From Magnetovibrio sp. (lineage in GTDB: Bacteria; Pseudomonadota; Alphaproteobacteria; Rhodospirillales; Magnetovibrionaceae), in NCBI GenBank assembly GCA_016764335.1, contig JAESSB010000040.1:6851-15043 (forward strand): a DNA stretch of 8,193 bases, given 5' to 3'. Below are positions 1-6,150 of this stretch, in pieces. The stretch's first letter is position 1, and the number at the start of each line of letters is the position of its first letter. The notes under the pieces were generated by a model, which searched no databases, was not told where the DNA came from, and saw only the letters and a program-made list of their open reading frames with translations. The position numbers were made by a program, and so were the translations under genes.

Positions 1-405
1 TTTGGTGATTTCAGGATATTTGGTGGCGACGCGCACATGGCTCCAGGTGCTGGGATCGTCTTCGTCACCCAGGGCTTTGGGTTCGGCGATGCTCATGCGG
101 CAATAGCCGATGCCCAAGTCTAGCGGCGCGTAGATTTCTGGGCTGTCGAATTCCATCAACACATCGGCCCCAGCGACCCCCAAGTGCGCCGCGCCAAAAG
201 CGACAAACGTCGCAACATCAAAACTGCGGACACGGATGATTTCAAGGGTGTCGTGATTGGTGGAAAAGGTGAGCTTGCGGGAAGATGGGTCATCAAAATC
301 GGCCTCTGGCTCGATTCCGGCAGCGCGCACGATGGGCATCACTTCTTTTAAGATGCGACCCTTGGGCAGCGCCAGTACCAATTTATCATTTGCATTCTTC
401 GTCAC
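1..405 (-). CDS. hisG: ATP phosphoribosyltransferase, short form, N-terminal part (runs off left edge)
   Basis: HisG joins ATP and PRPP to make phosphoribosyl-ATP, the first step of histidine synthesis, in the cytoplasm. The visible 135 residues begin directly with the conserved start of the catalytic domain (LALPKGRIL, about residues 10-18). They continue with [20 protein letters not shown] (about 60-79) and the DVLMEF...IYAPLDLG segment, all typical of HisG. Beginning at the catalytic domain fits the short form, which needs the partner HisZ; that is family knowledge, as the C-terminus is outside the window. The start is GTG at 403-405, chosen because AGGAG (minus strand, 413-417) lies 7 bases upstream and no better start is nearby. 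It lies 85 bp downstream of murA on the same strand, a common alphaproteobacterial arrangement, so the two may be co-transcribed. No terminator is visible in the gap. Confidence 0.93.
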   Translation of the reverse strand, partial: MTKNANDKLVLALPKGRILKEVMPIVRAAGIEPEADFDDPSSRKLTFSTNHDTLEIIRVRSFDVATFVAFGAAHLGVAGADVLMEFDSPEIYAPLDLGIGYCRMSIAEPKALGDEDDPSTWSHVRVATKYPEITK

Positions 406-490
406 GTTTATTCTCCTGGGACGAGCCTAAGATGACCCGGAAGGCATCATATATAAAGGCTTTTGTTTTGAGATTCCAGTCCTCCTGGCC

Positions 491-1783
491 TCAACCTTCG
501 CCCCGAACCCGTTCAATTTCGGCACCACATGCCGCCAATTTCTCTTCTAGGCGTTCATAACCACGATCCAAATGATAGACGCGGTTGACCACCGTTTCAC
601 CTTCGGCCACCAGACCGGCCAAAACCAACGAGCTTGAGGCCCGAAGGTCGGTGGCCATGACTTGGGCTCCCGATAGTTTCGGCACGCCGCGAACGATGGC
701 CGAACGCCCGTGGACATTGATGTTGGCGCCCATGCGGACCAATTCAGGCACATGCATAAAGCGGTTTTCAAAAATGGTTTCGGTGAGCATTGATGCGCCT
801 TCCGCCACCGAGGCCAGCACCATCATCTGGGCTTGCATATCCGTTGGAAAGCCCGGATACGGCTCAGTCATAGCGTCAAAGCCTAGGATTGCACTCTTTT
901 TATGTCGCACGCGGACACCGCCGGGTTCTTCGGTGATTTCAACGCCGGCCCCACGCATAACGTTGATTACCGATTCGATCAAATCGGCCCGACCGCCTTT
1001 TAGCAAGACATCACCGCCAGTGACGGCTGCCGCCACGGCGTATGACCCCATTTCAATGCGATCAACGACCACAGCATGTTTTGCGCCGTGCAGCTTGTCC
1101 ACGCCTTGGACGCGTAAGGTATCTGTGCCAATGCCTTCGATTTTAGCACCCATTGAAACCAAGCAATGCGCTAAATCAATCACTTCGGGTTCGCGGGCGG
1201 CGTTGGCGATGATGGTTTCGCCCTTTGCCAAGGTTGCGGCCATAAGAATGTTTTCGGTGCCGCCCACGGTGATGTTTGAAAACAAAACGTGTCCACCGCT
1301 TAAGCCATTTGGCGCGTGCGCTTCGATATAGCCTTCGCTCAATTCAATTTGGGCACCCATGGTTTGCAGCGCCTTAAGATGCAGGTCCACCGGGCGCGTG
1401 CCAATGGCGCAGCCGCCGGGCAGGGATACTCGCGCATGCCCATGGCGCGCCAGCAATGGGCCCAACACCAAAATCGACGCGCGCATCCGGCGCACCAATT
1501 CATAAGGGGCCGTCGTGCTTTTCAATCCAGAGGCATCCAAGACGAAAACCCGCCCCATATGCCCACCATCCTGTGCGTCGCCGTCCATGGCAATGGAAAC
1601 CCCCATGTCGCCCAGCAAGTGGGCCATCGTGGATATATCTGCCAGGTGCGGTAAATTAGACAAGCGCAATGGCTCATCACTGAGCAGCGCCGCCGCCATC
1701 AAAGGCAAGGCCGCGTTCTTTGCCCCACAGATGGGGATGGTGCCGTGAAGGGGGTTGCCCCCGCGAATGACGATTTTGTCCAT
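491..1783 (-). CDS. murA: UDP-N-acetylglucosamine 1-carboxyvinyltransferase (MurA)
   Basis: MurA transfers enolpyruvate from phosphoenolpyruvate to UDP-GlcNAc, the first committed step of peptidoglycan synthesis, in the cytoplasm. The 430-residue product has the usual family length. Visible landmarks are GAKNAALP with the Lys22-Asn23 pair, the catalytic-loop segment [14 protein letters not shown] with the active-site cysteine at residue 125 (the fosfomycin target), [10 protein letters not shown] with the catalytic aspartate near 315, and the C-terminal [13 protein letters not shown] with a conserved arginine at 407. A cysteine rather than aspartate at 125 predicts the fosfomycin-sensitive type. 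The ATG start fits the conserved N-terminus MDKIVIRGG; the Shine-Dalgarno sequence is weak. The gene sits between a small upstream ORF and hisG, all on the minus strand. Nothing in it looks damaged. Confidence 0.98.
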   Translation of the reverse strand: MDKIVIRGGNPLHGTIPICGAKNAALPLMAAALLSDEPLRLSNLPHLADISTMAHLLGDMGVSIAMDGDAQDGGHMGRVFVLDASGLKSTTAPYELVRRMRASILVLGPLLARHGHARVSLPGGCAIGTRPVDLHLKALQTMGAQIELSEGYIEAHAPNGLSGGHVLFSNITVGGTENILMAATLAKGETIIANAAREPEVIDLAHCLVSMGAKIEGIGTDTLRVQGVDKLHGAKHAVVVDRIEMGSYAVAAAVTGGDVLLKGGRADLIESVINVMRGAGVEITEEPGGVRVRHKKSAILGFDAMTEPYPGFPTDMQAQMMVLASVAEGASMLTETIFENRFMHVPELVRMGANINVHGRSAIVRGVPKLSGAQVMATDLRASSSLVLAGLVAEGETVVNRVYHLDRGYERLEEKLAACGAEIERVRGEG

Positions 1784-1847
1784 ACTATATCCATTAACGT
1801 GTTGGTTACCGTGGCTTTTAGACTAAGCGAACGGCCCTCACAAGAGA

Positions 1848-2009
1848 TTAAGACGGCACATCGTCAATCGGATTCGTTTTGTCGGATTGGGCGCGCCGGC
1901 GAACCTGTTGCTTGCGTTTTTTAAGATTCTCCCGCAAAGCCTCATCAAGCCGCTCTTGGCGTTTTACATGCTCATCAATCTTGCCTGGATTTTTGGGTCT
2001 TGTGTTCAC
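1848..2009 (-). CDS. Small basic, probably coiled-coil protein of unknown function (53 aa)
   Basis: This is a 53-codon ORF beginning with GTG at 2007-2009 and ending with TAA. The product is highly charged, with a helical core (residues about 11-40) rich in Lys/Arg/Glu, including RLDEALRENLKKRKQQVRRRA, and an acidic tail (NPIDDVPS). There is no signal peptide or membrane segment. Short Lys/Arg-rich proteins with an 'EALRxNLxxRK' core are, from memory, frequent in alphaproteobacteria; I cannot verify that here. An AAGGA lies 11 bases before the GTG, a rather long spacing, so the start is uncertain; no ATG is in frame nearby. It is 64 bp upstream of murA on the same strand and could share its transcript. 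Its function is unknown. The codon pattern and sensible composition argue for a real gene, but it is short. Confidence 0.6.
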   Translation of the reverse strand: MNTRPKNPGKIDEHVKRQERLDEALRENLKKRKQQVRRRAQSDKTNPIDDVPS

Positions 2010-2089
2010 GAATAAGGGTATCCTTGGGTTATGGATTGCACGATATAGCTTGGCCGTTAAAGAAAATCACGTCAAGTTCGCTTGGGTGC

Positions 2090-2118
2090 TTGCCTTTCGC
2101 AGACCTCTGTGGCATGTT
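2090..2118 (+). promoter_or_regulatory. Possible promoter for tRNA-Thr
   Basis: TTGCCT at 2090-2095 and CATGTT at 2113-2118 are 17 bases apart and end 20 bases before the tRNA, the expected geometry. The -10 match is poor (3 of 6), so this is only a candidate. Confidence 0.25.
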
Positions 2119-2138
2119 CCGCGCGCTTTCTAAAGTAT

Positions 2139-2213
2139 GCCGCCGTAGCTCAGGGGTAGAGCGCACCATTGGTAATGGTGAGGCCGTAAGTTCGATTCTT
2201 ACCGGCGGCACCA
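2139..2213 (+). tRNA. tRNA-Thr (anticodon GGT)
   Basis: A complete cloverleaf can be drawn by eye. The acceptor stem pairs GCCGCCG (2139-2145) with CGGCGGC (2203-2209), followed by discriminator A and an encoded CCA (2211-2213). The anticodon arm is CACCA, loop TTGGTAA, TGGTG, giving anticodon GGT, which reads threonine ACC/ACU. The T arm is GTAAG, loop TTCGATT, CTTAC. The gene is intact even though an integrase gene ends 5 bases beyond it. This is the usual outcome when an element integrates into a tRNA 3' end and restores it with its own copy of the att sequence. Confidence 0.97.
2186..2213 (+). other. Probable attL: tRNA-Thr 3' end as integration site
   Basis: Tyrosine recombinases commonly use the T arm and 3' end of a tRNA gene as the attachment core. 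Here the island integrase stop codon begins at 2221 (minus strand, TCA at 2219-2221), practically touching the tRNA CCA at 2213, and base use changes to more AT-rich at this point. The exact core cannot be set because the matching direct repeat (attR) is not in the window. The interval given is the T arm to CCA, the usual core; this is inference. Confidence 0.5.
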
Positions 2214-2218
2214 TTATT

Positions 2219-3262
2219 TCAAAGGCTTAGCGTTTTGTCCTCACCTTCATTTCGACCAACTGTGCCAATATTGTGCCTTAGCTCGTCAAGCGCCTCAATA
2301 GCCCTATTCTGATAGTCCGGCGCAAGGTGCGCGTAACGTTGCACCATCTCTAAAGACTTGTGCCCTGTTAAGTGCATGACCTCGTAGATTGAGATGCCCT
2401 TTTGTACCAATCTAGATGCAAACGTGTGTCTCAAATCATGAAACCTAAAGTCCTCTAGCCCCGCTTTCTTGCGGGCCATCCCAAAAGTCGTCTTCACGTC
2501 TTTTATGGGCTGTCCCTTATAAGTAAAAACAGAACCAGATTTCTTCGGGTTCAAATCCATCAATACCCATTTTGCTCGTTTAGTTAAACGCACCGAACGG
2601 TCTTCTCCGTTTTTAGTCTTAGTAAACGTAACGAAGCCTCGGTCCAGATCGACATTCTGCCAATCGAGCTTAAAGAGTTCCGAACGACGACCACCCGTAT
2701 CGACCGCAAAAGCGATTAATCCGCGCAGGTGAGGTTTTGAGACTTGTAACAGCCTTTCCTCCTCATCAACCGTCAACCATCGGCTACGGCCTTTAGAGGG
2801 CTTTACCTTAGGGAACGGTGGAACAATGGCAAGTTGTCCCTCTCGGTGAGCTTTGTTCAAGATTGCGCGCACAACGGCCAAGTCACGATGAACCGTTCCC
2901 GATTTCACTAAGCTTAGGCGTTCATTGGCATAGTCTTGAAGCATCTTTAAGTTAAACTCACTCAAGTTTAGGCGACCAAATTGATTCAACAGGTGTTGCA
3001 AGTTGTAACGAACACTTGCCGTATAGCCTTCTGGATTGGCCTGTTGTTTTTCTTCTCCGTAACGTAACAAAGCATCTTGAAAAGGAACGTCAGGGATCAC
3101 CCCGAAGTGCTGTTCCAAGAAGCTCTCTTGTTGCCACTTCCCCGCAAGGGCCTTAGCTAAGGCTTTATCGTTAGTCCCAGTGCTTTTGCGGAAGCGGCGA
3201 CCTTTCTGGTCTGTCCAATCGGCCCACCATTTTGGGGAACTTTTTCGTTTGTAGATACGCAT
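2219..3262 (-). CDS. int: Tyrosine recombinase / phage-type integrase
   Basis: This is a site-specific DNA recombinase expected to integrate and excise the island at tRNA-Thr. The 347 residues have a short N-terminal arm-binding-like segment (1-55, with KWWADWTDQKGRRFRKSTGT), a SAM-like core-binding domain (about 58-150) and a catalytic domain (about 160-325). The complete catalytic set is visible: Arg192 in TGGRRSEL, Lys217 in KTKNGEDR, His275 and Arg278 in HDLRH, His301 in TGHKS, and the nucleophile Tyr310 in VQRYAHL. The length is normal for this family and no damage is seen, so it should be active. The ATG start at 3262 fits the usual integrase N-terminus. The gene reads toward the tRNA and ends just beside it. 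Its first 106 bp overlap the end of the upstream small gene in another frame. Coding palindromes occur at 2908-2917 and 3150-3163. Confidence 0.95.
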   Translation of the reverse strand: MRIYKRKSSPKWWADWTDQKGRRFRKSTGTNDKALAKALAGKWQQESFLEQHFGVIPDVPFQDALLRYGEEKQQANPEGYTASVRYNLQHLLNQFGRLNLSEFNLKMLQDYANERLSLVKSGTVHRDLAVVRAILNKAHREGQLAIVPPFPKVKPSKGRSRWLTVDEEERLLQVSKPHLRGLIAFAVDTGGRRSELFKLDWQNVDLDRGFVTFTKTKNGEDRSVRLTKRAKWVLMDLNPKKSGSVFTYKGQPIKDVKTTFGMARKKAGLEDFRFHDLRHTFASRLVQKGISIYEVMHLTGHKSLEMVQRYAHLAPDYQNRAIEALDELRHNIGTVGRNEGEDKTLSL

Positions 3263-3498
3263 AATTGCTGTCCTTTCTGCTGTGCAGAAGTTCGAGCGCT
3301 GTTGCAGGACTTATTCTGCTCTGCATGGGCTTCAATATCAACAACATCCCACCGTTTACAGCGCGGGCCATAATCAACAAAAGGAATACCTAAGCTTAGG
3401 AACGTATCCACGCACACCGCCAACCATCCCGCCGCTTCCTCTCGATTGAGGTAACGGCGCGTAGGCAGTGCGTAAGCTAAGGCAATCTCCTGTTTCAT
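3157..3498 (-). CDS. Small helix-turn-helix protein, probable excisionase or integrase-associated regulator
   Basis: The product is 113 residues. Residues about 15-62 (RYLNREEAAGWLAV...GIPFVDYGPRCKRWDVVDIEAHAEQNK) look like a MerR/excisionase-type winged helix-turn-helix: a helix starting at LNREEAA, a turn, a short hairpin wing with basic residues (PRCKR), and W-DVVDIEAH leading to a final helix. Small proteins of this kind often precede integrase genes and act as recombination directionality factors or repressors; the role here is inferred from that and from position. The tail (about 64-113) is low in structure and overlaps int by 106 bp, implying coupled translation. The start is ATG at 3496-3498; AGGG lies too close to be a good Shine-Dalgarno, so the start is moderately uncertain. 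The dyad repeats just upstream are natural candidate binding sites for this protein. Confidence 0.75.
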   Translation of the reverse strand: MKQEIALAYALPTRRYLNREEAAGWLAVCVDTFLSLGIPFVDYGPRCKRWDVVDIEAHAEQNKSCNSARTSAQQKGQQLCVSTNEKVPQNGGPIGQTRKVAASAKALGLTIKP

Positions 3499-3530
3499 TC
3501 CCTAAGGCAATCCTTTTCTTTCCCCGGCCT

Positions 3531-3560
3531 CTTAGCTAAGGCGTTTCCTTTAGCTAAGGG
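3531..3560. repeat. Two TTAGCTAAGG dyads just upstream of the small HTH gene
   Basis: CTTAGCTAAG at 3531-3540 is a perfect 10-bp palindrome followed by G. TTAGCTAAGGG at 3550-3560 repeats the core, with one mismatch in the dyad. The cores are spaced 18 bases apart, close to two helical turns, suggesting a regulator bound on one face of the DNA. They sit 33-62 bases before the ATG of the HTH gene, a good position for an operator. The function is inference. Confidence 0.6.
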
Positions 3561-3600
3561 CGGGTTGATTAGATTCTAAACAATTCAGCCCAAAACGTAT

Positions 3601-3620
3601 TTTCCCTTAGCTAAGGGAAA
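3601..3620. repeat. Perfect 20-bp palindrome, TTAGCTAAGG family
   Basis: The half-site TTTCCCTTAG is followed directly by its exact reverse complement CTAAGGGAAA. It is the longest member of the TTAGCTAAGG family. A degenerate copy with arms CCCTTA/TAAGGG separated by two bases follows at 3633-3646. With no loop, it is better read as a dimeric protein binding site than as an RNA hairpin. Confidence 0.75.
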
Positions 3621-3693
3621 TGGTTTCTCGCCCCCTTAAATAAGGGAAGCAAATCGCCTAAGGCAAAACACCTTCCCTAAAACTTTGACCGGA

Positions 3694-3715
3694 CCCGTTA
3701 CGTTAACGTAACGGG
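3694..3715. repeat. Perfect 22-bp palindrome, GTTACG family
   Basis: The half-site CCCGTTACGTT (3694-3704) is followed by its exact reverse complement (3705-3715). The outer motif CCCGTTACG recurs at 3831-3839, and in inverted form at 3804-3812. This is the strongest single dyad in the window and lies in the centre of the divergent region. It is a candidate binding site for the integrase, its accessory factor or a repressor. Confidence 0.75.
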
Positions 3716-3725
3716 GTGAAACCCC
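3713..3725. repeat. Small inverted repeat GGGGT-GAA-ACCCC
   Basis: Arms of five bases flank a three-base GAA loop, overlapping the right end of the 22-bp palindrome. It could form a compact hairpin in DNA or RNA. No T run follows, so it is not a terminator. Confidence 0.5.
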
Positions 3726-3790
3726 GAGCGACAAGTCCGTTTCATAACGTAAGGGGAAAATATCGGAGAATGTTGGAAACGTCTCGTTCC

Positions 3791-3840
3791 CGGGCTTAAA
3801 GCCCGTAACGGGATTATTGTTTTTTTATTCCCCGTTACGG
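3791..3840. repeat. Nested inverted repeats with an intervening T run; possible terminator
   Basis: CGGGCT and AGCCCG flank TAA at 3791-3805. Overlapping this, CCGTAACGGG (3803-3812) pairs exactly with CCCGTTACGG (3831-3840) across an 18-base AT-rich loop containing seven T (3820-3826). The plus-strand hairpin at 3791-3805 precedes the T run by 14 bases, which is too far for a classical intrinsic terminator. Termination of readthrough between the modules is possible, but a protein site is equally likely. Confidence 0.5.
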
Positions 3841-3932
3841 AGTTAAAAACCGGGAATCATTTAGAAAAAATCAATGCCTAGGTGCCATGCTCGTTTTTAT
3901 TGTGTTTGGTCAGCATAATTATCCCTATCGTT

Positions 3933-3938
3933 TATAAT
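3933..3938 (+). promoter_or_regulatory. Candidate -10 element of the hsd operon promoter
   Basis: A perfect TATAAT lies 80 bases before the hsdM ATG. No good -35 is seen at 16-18 bases upstream, while TTGGTC (3906-3911) is 21 bases away, so the promoter would be weak or activator-dependent. Transcription would begin near 3945, leaving a leader of about 75 bases. Confidence 0.4.
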
Positions 3939-4018
3939 CAGATGCTTGCCCTATAGCTCCGCCTCCACCATAATCGCTAAATAAAATTGAAATTTCAGGG
4001 TAATCAGTAAAAAACATC

Positions 4019-5470
4019 ATGTTCGAACAAACTTTCAAAAATATCGACGACGTTCTGTGGAAAGAAGCGGGCTGTACCACGGAACTTGATTACACCGAAC
4101 AATCCTCTTGGATGCTTTTCCTTAAATATCTGGATGACCTTGAGCGCGAACGGGCCATGGAAGCTGAACTGCTCGGCAAGCCCTATACCTTCATCATTGA
4201 CGAAGCCCATCGTTGGTCAAGTTGGGCCGCGCCTAAAAATGCCAATGGTGAATTTGATCATGACACGGCACTGACGGGTGATGATTTGATTGAATATGTG
4301 GATGATAATCTGTTCGTGTATCTAAAAGGTTTCCGGCAACGCGCCGAAAGCCCTGACACCATTGAATACAAGATTGGTGAAATCTTCGGGGAGATCAAAT
4401 CCAAATTTCAAAGCGGCTATAGCCTGCGCGACGCGCTGGAATTGATGGATGGGCTTGAGTTCCGAACTCAAAAAGAAAAACACGAACTATCCGCCCTATA
4501 CGAAGAAAAAATCAAAAACATGGGCAACGCCGGGCGTAACGGTGGGGAATATTACACACCCCGCCCATTGATCCGCGCCATGATCGAAGTCACCAAGCCA
4601 CAGATCGGCGAACGTGTTTATGACGGTGCTGTGGGGTCGGCTGGTTTTTTGTGTGAAGCCCACGACTATATGCGTCATGACGGTTTAAGTGCCAGCGAAC
4701 TGGAAACGCTTCAAAGCAAAACCTTTTACGGCAAAGAAAAGAAATCACTGGCCTACGTTATTGCCATCATGAATTTGATTTTGCATGGCATTGATGCGCC
4801 TAACATTATCCATACCAATACACTGTCAGAAAACATTGCCGATATTCAAGAAAAAGACCGTTTTGATGTGATCCTTGCCAATCCACCTTTCGGCGGCAAA
4901 GAGCGCAAAGAAGTCCAACAAAACTTCCCCATTAAAACAGGCGAAACGGCGTTCTTGTTTCTGCAACACTTCATCAAATCCCTAAAGGCTGGCGGACGCG
5001 CCGCCATCGTTATCAAAAACACGTTCCTGTCAAACTCCGACAACGCCGCCCAAGCCCTACGCAAGGAACTGCTGGAAAGTTGTAACTTGCATACGGTTCT
5101 GGATTGCCCCGGCGGCACGTTCTTAGGCGCGGGTGTAAAAACCGTAGTGCTGTTCTTCACCAAAGGCGCACCGACCGGAAATGTCTGGTTTTACCAACTC
5201 GATCCGGGTCGTAACATGGGCAAGACCAACCCGTTGAATGATAATGACCTAAAGGAATTTGTCGAACTCCAAGCCAGTTTTGCCGAAAGCGATAAATCGT
5301 GGTCTGTGAATGTTGGTGACATAGATGAAACCACCTATAACCTGTCAGTTAAAAACCCCAACGCCCCCGAAGAAGCCCCATTACGTGACCCGCAAGACAT
5401 CATTGCTGAAATCAGCACGCTGGATGCTGAAAGTGCTGACATTCTTGGGAAGATTAAGGGGATGTTGTGA
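4019..5470 (+). CDS. hsdM: Type I restriction-modification system, N6-adenine methyltransferase subunit
   Basis: HsdM with HsdS methylates adenine in the recognition site using S-adenosylmethionine, and with HsdR forms the restriction complex. The 483 residues begin with an HsdM N-terminal helical domain (about 1-150, starting MFEQTFKNIDDVLWKEAG). The linker GRNGGEYYTPRPLIRAMIEV (172-191) follows, then the SAM-binding motif in the form DGAVGSAGFL (202-211; many HsdM have DPAxGSGGFL) and the catalytic motif NPPF (288-291) in a Rossmann-fold domain. LDCPGGTFLGAGVKTVVLFF (361-380) is typical of the later part. The length is normal and the sequence intact, so the methyltransferase should be active if a working HsdS is supplied. 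ATG 4019 gives the standard N-terminus, but no clear Shine-Dalgarno sequence precedes it. The stop codon overlaps the hsdS ATG by one base (TGATG at 5468-5472). Confidence 0.96.
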   Translation: MFEQTFKNIDDVLWKEAGCTTELDYTEQSSWMLFLKYLDDLERERAMEAELLGKPYTFIIDEAHRWSSWAAPKNANGEFDHDTALTGDDLIEYVDDNLFVYLKGFRQRAESPDTIEYKIGEIFGEIKSKFQSGYSLRDALELMDGLEFRTQKEKHELSALYEEKIKNMGNAGRNGGEYYTPRPLIRAMIEVTKPQIGERVYDGAVGSAGFLCEAHDYMRHDGLSASELETLQSKTFYGKEKKSLAYVIAIMNLILHGIDAPNIIHTNTLSENIADIQEKDRFDVILANPPFGGKERKEVQQNFPIKTGETAFLFLQHFIKSLKAGGRAAIVIKNTFLSNSDNAAQALRKELLESCNLHTVLDCPGGTFLGAGVKTVVLFFTKGAPTGNVWFYQLDPGRNMGKTNPLNDNDLKEFVELQASFAESDKSWSVNVGDIDETTYNLSVKNPNAPEEAPLRDPQDIIAEISTLDAESADILGKIKGML

Positions 5471-6150
5471 TGTGGGATACGCTACCTTTAGGAAAAGCAA
5501 CATCTATAGTTAATGGTGGAACGCCAAAGAGTAAGACTGCTGAATATTGGGGCGGTGGGGTGCAGTGGATCACTCCTAAAGACATGGGTGCATTGTCTGA
5601 TTATAAAGTATCCAGAACATCTCGCACTATTAGTCAGGCTGGACTGGAAAAATCTTCCGCTAAACTTGTTCCTGAAAACTCTGTCATTCTATCCACGAGA
5701 GCACCAATTGGGCATCTGGCTATAAACATTGTGCCGATGGCCTTTAACCAAGGCTGTCGCGGATTAGTGCCGAGCGAGCAGTTAACGACCATGTTTTTGT
5801 TTTATTTTCTTAAGGCAAGTGTGTCGCTTCTTGATAGTTTAGGAACAGGTGCAACTTTTAGGGAGTTGTCGAAAGGGGCTTTGGAAAAAGTACAAATACC
5901 TTTACCACCCCTCCCAGAACAAAAACGAATTGTTGCCATCCTTGATGAAGCGTTTGAGGGGATTGATGCGGCGATTGCCAATACCCAAAAAAACCTAACC
6001 AACGCCCGCGAACTGTTTGAAAGTTACCTCAACAACATCTTCACCCAGAAGGGTGATGGGTGGGTGGAGAAGAAGCTTGGCGATGTTTATGATGTTCGTG
6101 ATGGTACTCATGATAGCCCTAAATATCAGGAAAAGGCCGTGCATTGGTGA
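5470..6150 (+). CDS. hsdS: Type I R-M specificity subunit, N-terminal portion (frame broken near the end)
   Basis: HsdS holds HsdM and HsdR and reads the split DNA target with two recognition domains. This 226-residue segment has a complete first target-recognition domain (about 1-145, with WITPKDMG and STRAPIGHLAI). Then comes the first conserved helical spacer (LPPLPEQKRIVAILDEAFEGIDAAI, about 145-192) and the opening of the second recognition domain (WVEKKLGDVYDVRDGTHDSPKYQEK). It stops abruptly at TGA 6148-6150 within a segment that in relatives reads on as LVTSKNL. That continuation is present in another frame from 6144, so this is a frameshifted gene. The start is ATG 5470 overlapping the hsdM stop; GTG 5467 is an alternative. 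If the stop is real, a one-domain HsdS remains, which in some type I systems can work as a dimer. Confidence 0.85.
   Translation: MWDTLPLGKATSIVNGGTPKSKTAEYWGGGVQWITPKDMGALSDYKVSRTSRTISQAGLEKSSAKLVPENSVILSTRAPIGHLAINIVPMAFNQGCRGLVPSEQLTTMFLFYFLKASVSLLDSLGTGATFRELSKGALEKVQIPLPPLPEQKRIVAILDEAFEGIDAAIANTQKNLTNARELFESYLNNIFTQKGDGWVEKKLGDVYDVRDGTHDSPKYQEKAVHW
6131..6150 (+). other. Frameshift site splitting hsdS
   Basis: Reading GAAAAGGCC as it stands leads to TGA at 6148-6150. One extra A in the A run at 6131-6134 would give EKGRALVTSKNL and join both hsdS segments into a single frame of about 600 residues. A missing C in GTGCATT (6139-6145) would also repair it (AVPLVTSKNL). The first option agrees better with the pattern I remember in HsdS proteins. 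It could be a sequencing error, a true mutation or a slippage switch. Confidence 0.8.

Larger units (their letters stand above)
3499..4018. other. Divergent intergenic control region rich in palindromes
   Basis: This 520-bp stretch contains no credible coding sequence on either strand; the longest open stretches seen are under about 20 codons. It separates the leftward integrase module from the rightward hsd operon. Its first two thirds (to about 3840) are filled with inverted repeats of two families, TTAGCTAAGG and CCGTTACG, listed separately. The last part (about 3870-4018) is AT-rich and holds a likely hsdM promoter. It probably contains the promoters of both divergent modules. Confidence 0.8.

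Noticed and set aside
585..1331. Long plus-strand ORF of 248 codons opposite murA
   Set aside because: It is a mirror of murA codon bias in a GC-rich gene; composition is unlike a protein and murA is unmistakable on the other strand.
1784..1847. murA promoter (TTGTGA and TAAAAG with 17-base spacing on the minus strand)
   Set aside because: Both elements match consensus at only four of six positions and no other support exists, so it was not listed.
2029..2214. Minus-strand 61-codon ORF overlapping the tRNA
   Set aside because: Its start (MVPPVRIELT...) is the antisense of the tRNA-Thr gene, a well-known false ORF pattern.
3499..3840. CRISPR array or iteron-type replication origin
   Set aside because: The repeats are palindromes of differing length and irregular spacing, without uniform spacers or tandem directly repeated iterons, and no cas or rep gene is nearby.
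4500..4680. Altered SAM-binding motif DGAVGSAGFL in HsdM as sign of an inactive enzyme
   Set aside because: The glycine-rich loop is preserved, the NPPF motif is intact, and I recall this variant in related HsdM proteins.
5108..5117. CCGGCGGCAC match to the tRNA-Thr 3' end, considered as attR
   Set aside because: Only about 10 bases match and they encode the conserved CPGGTF segment of HsdM, so it is a coding coincidence.
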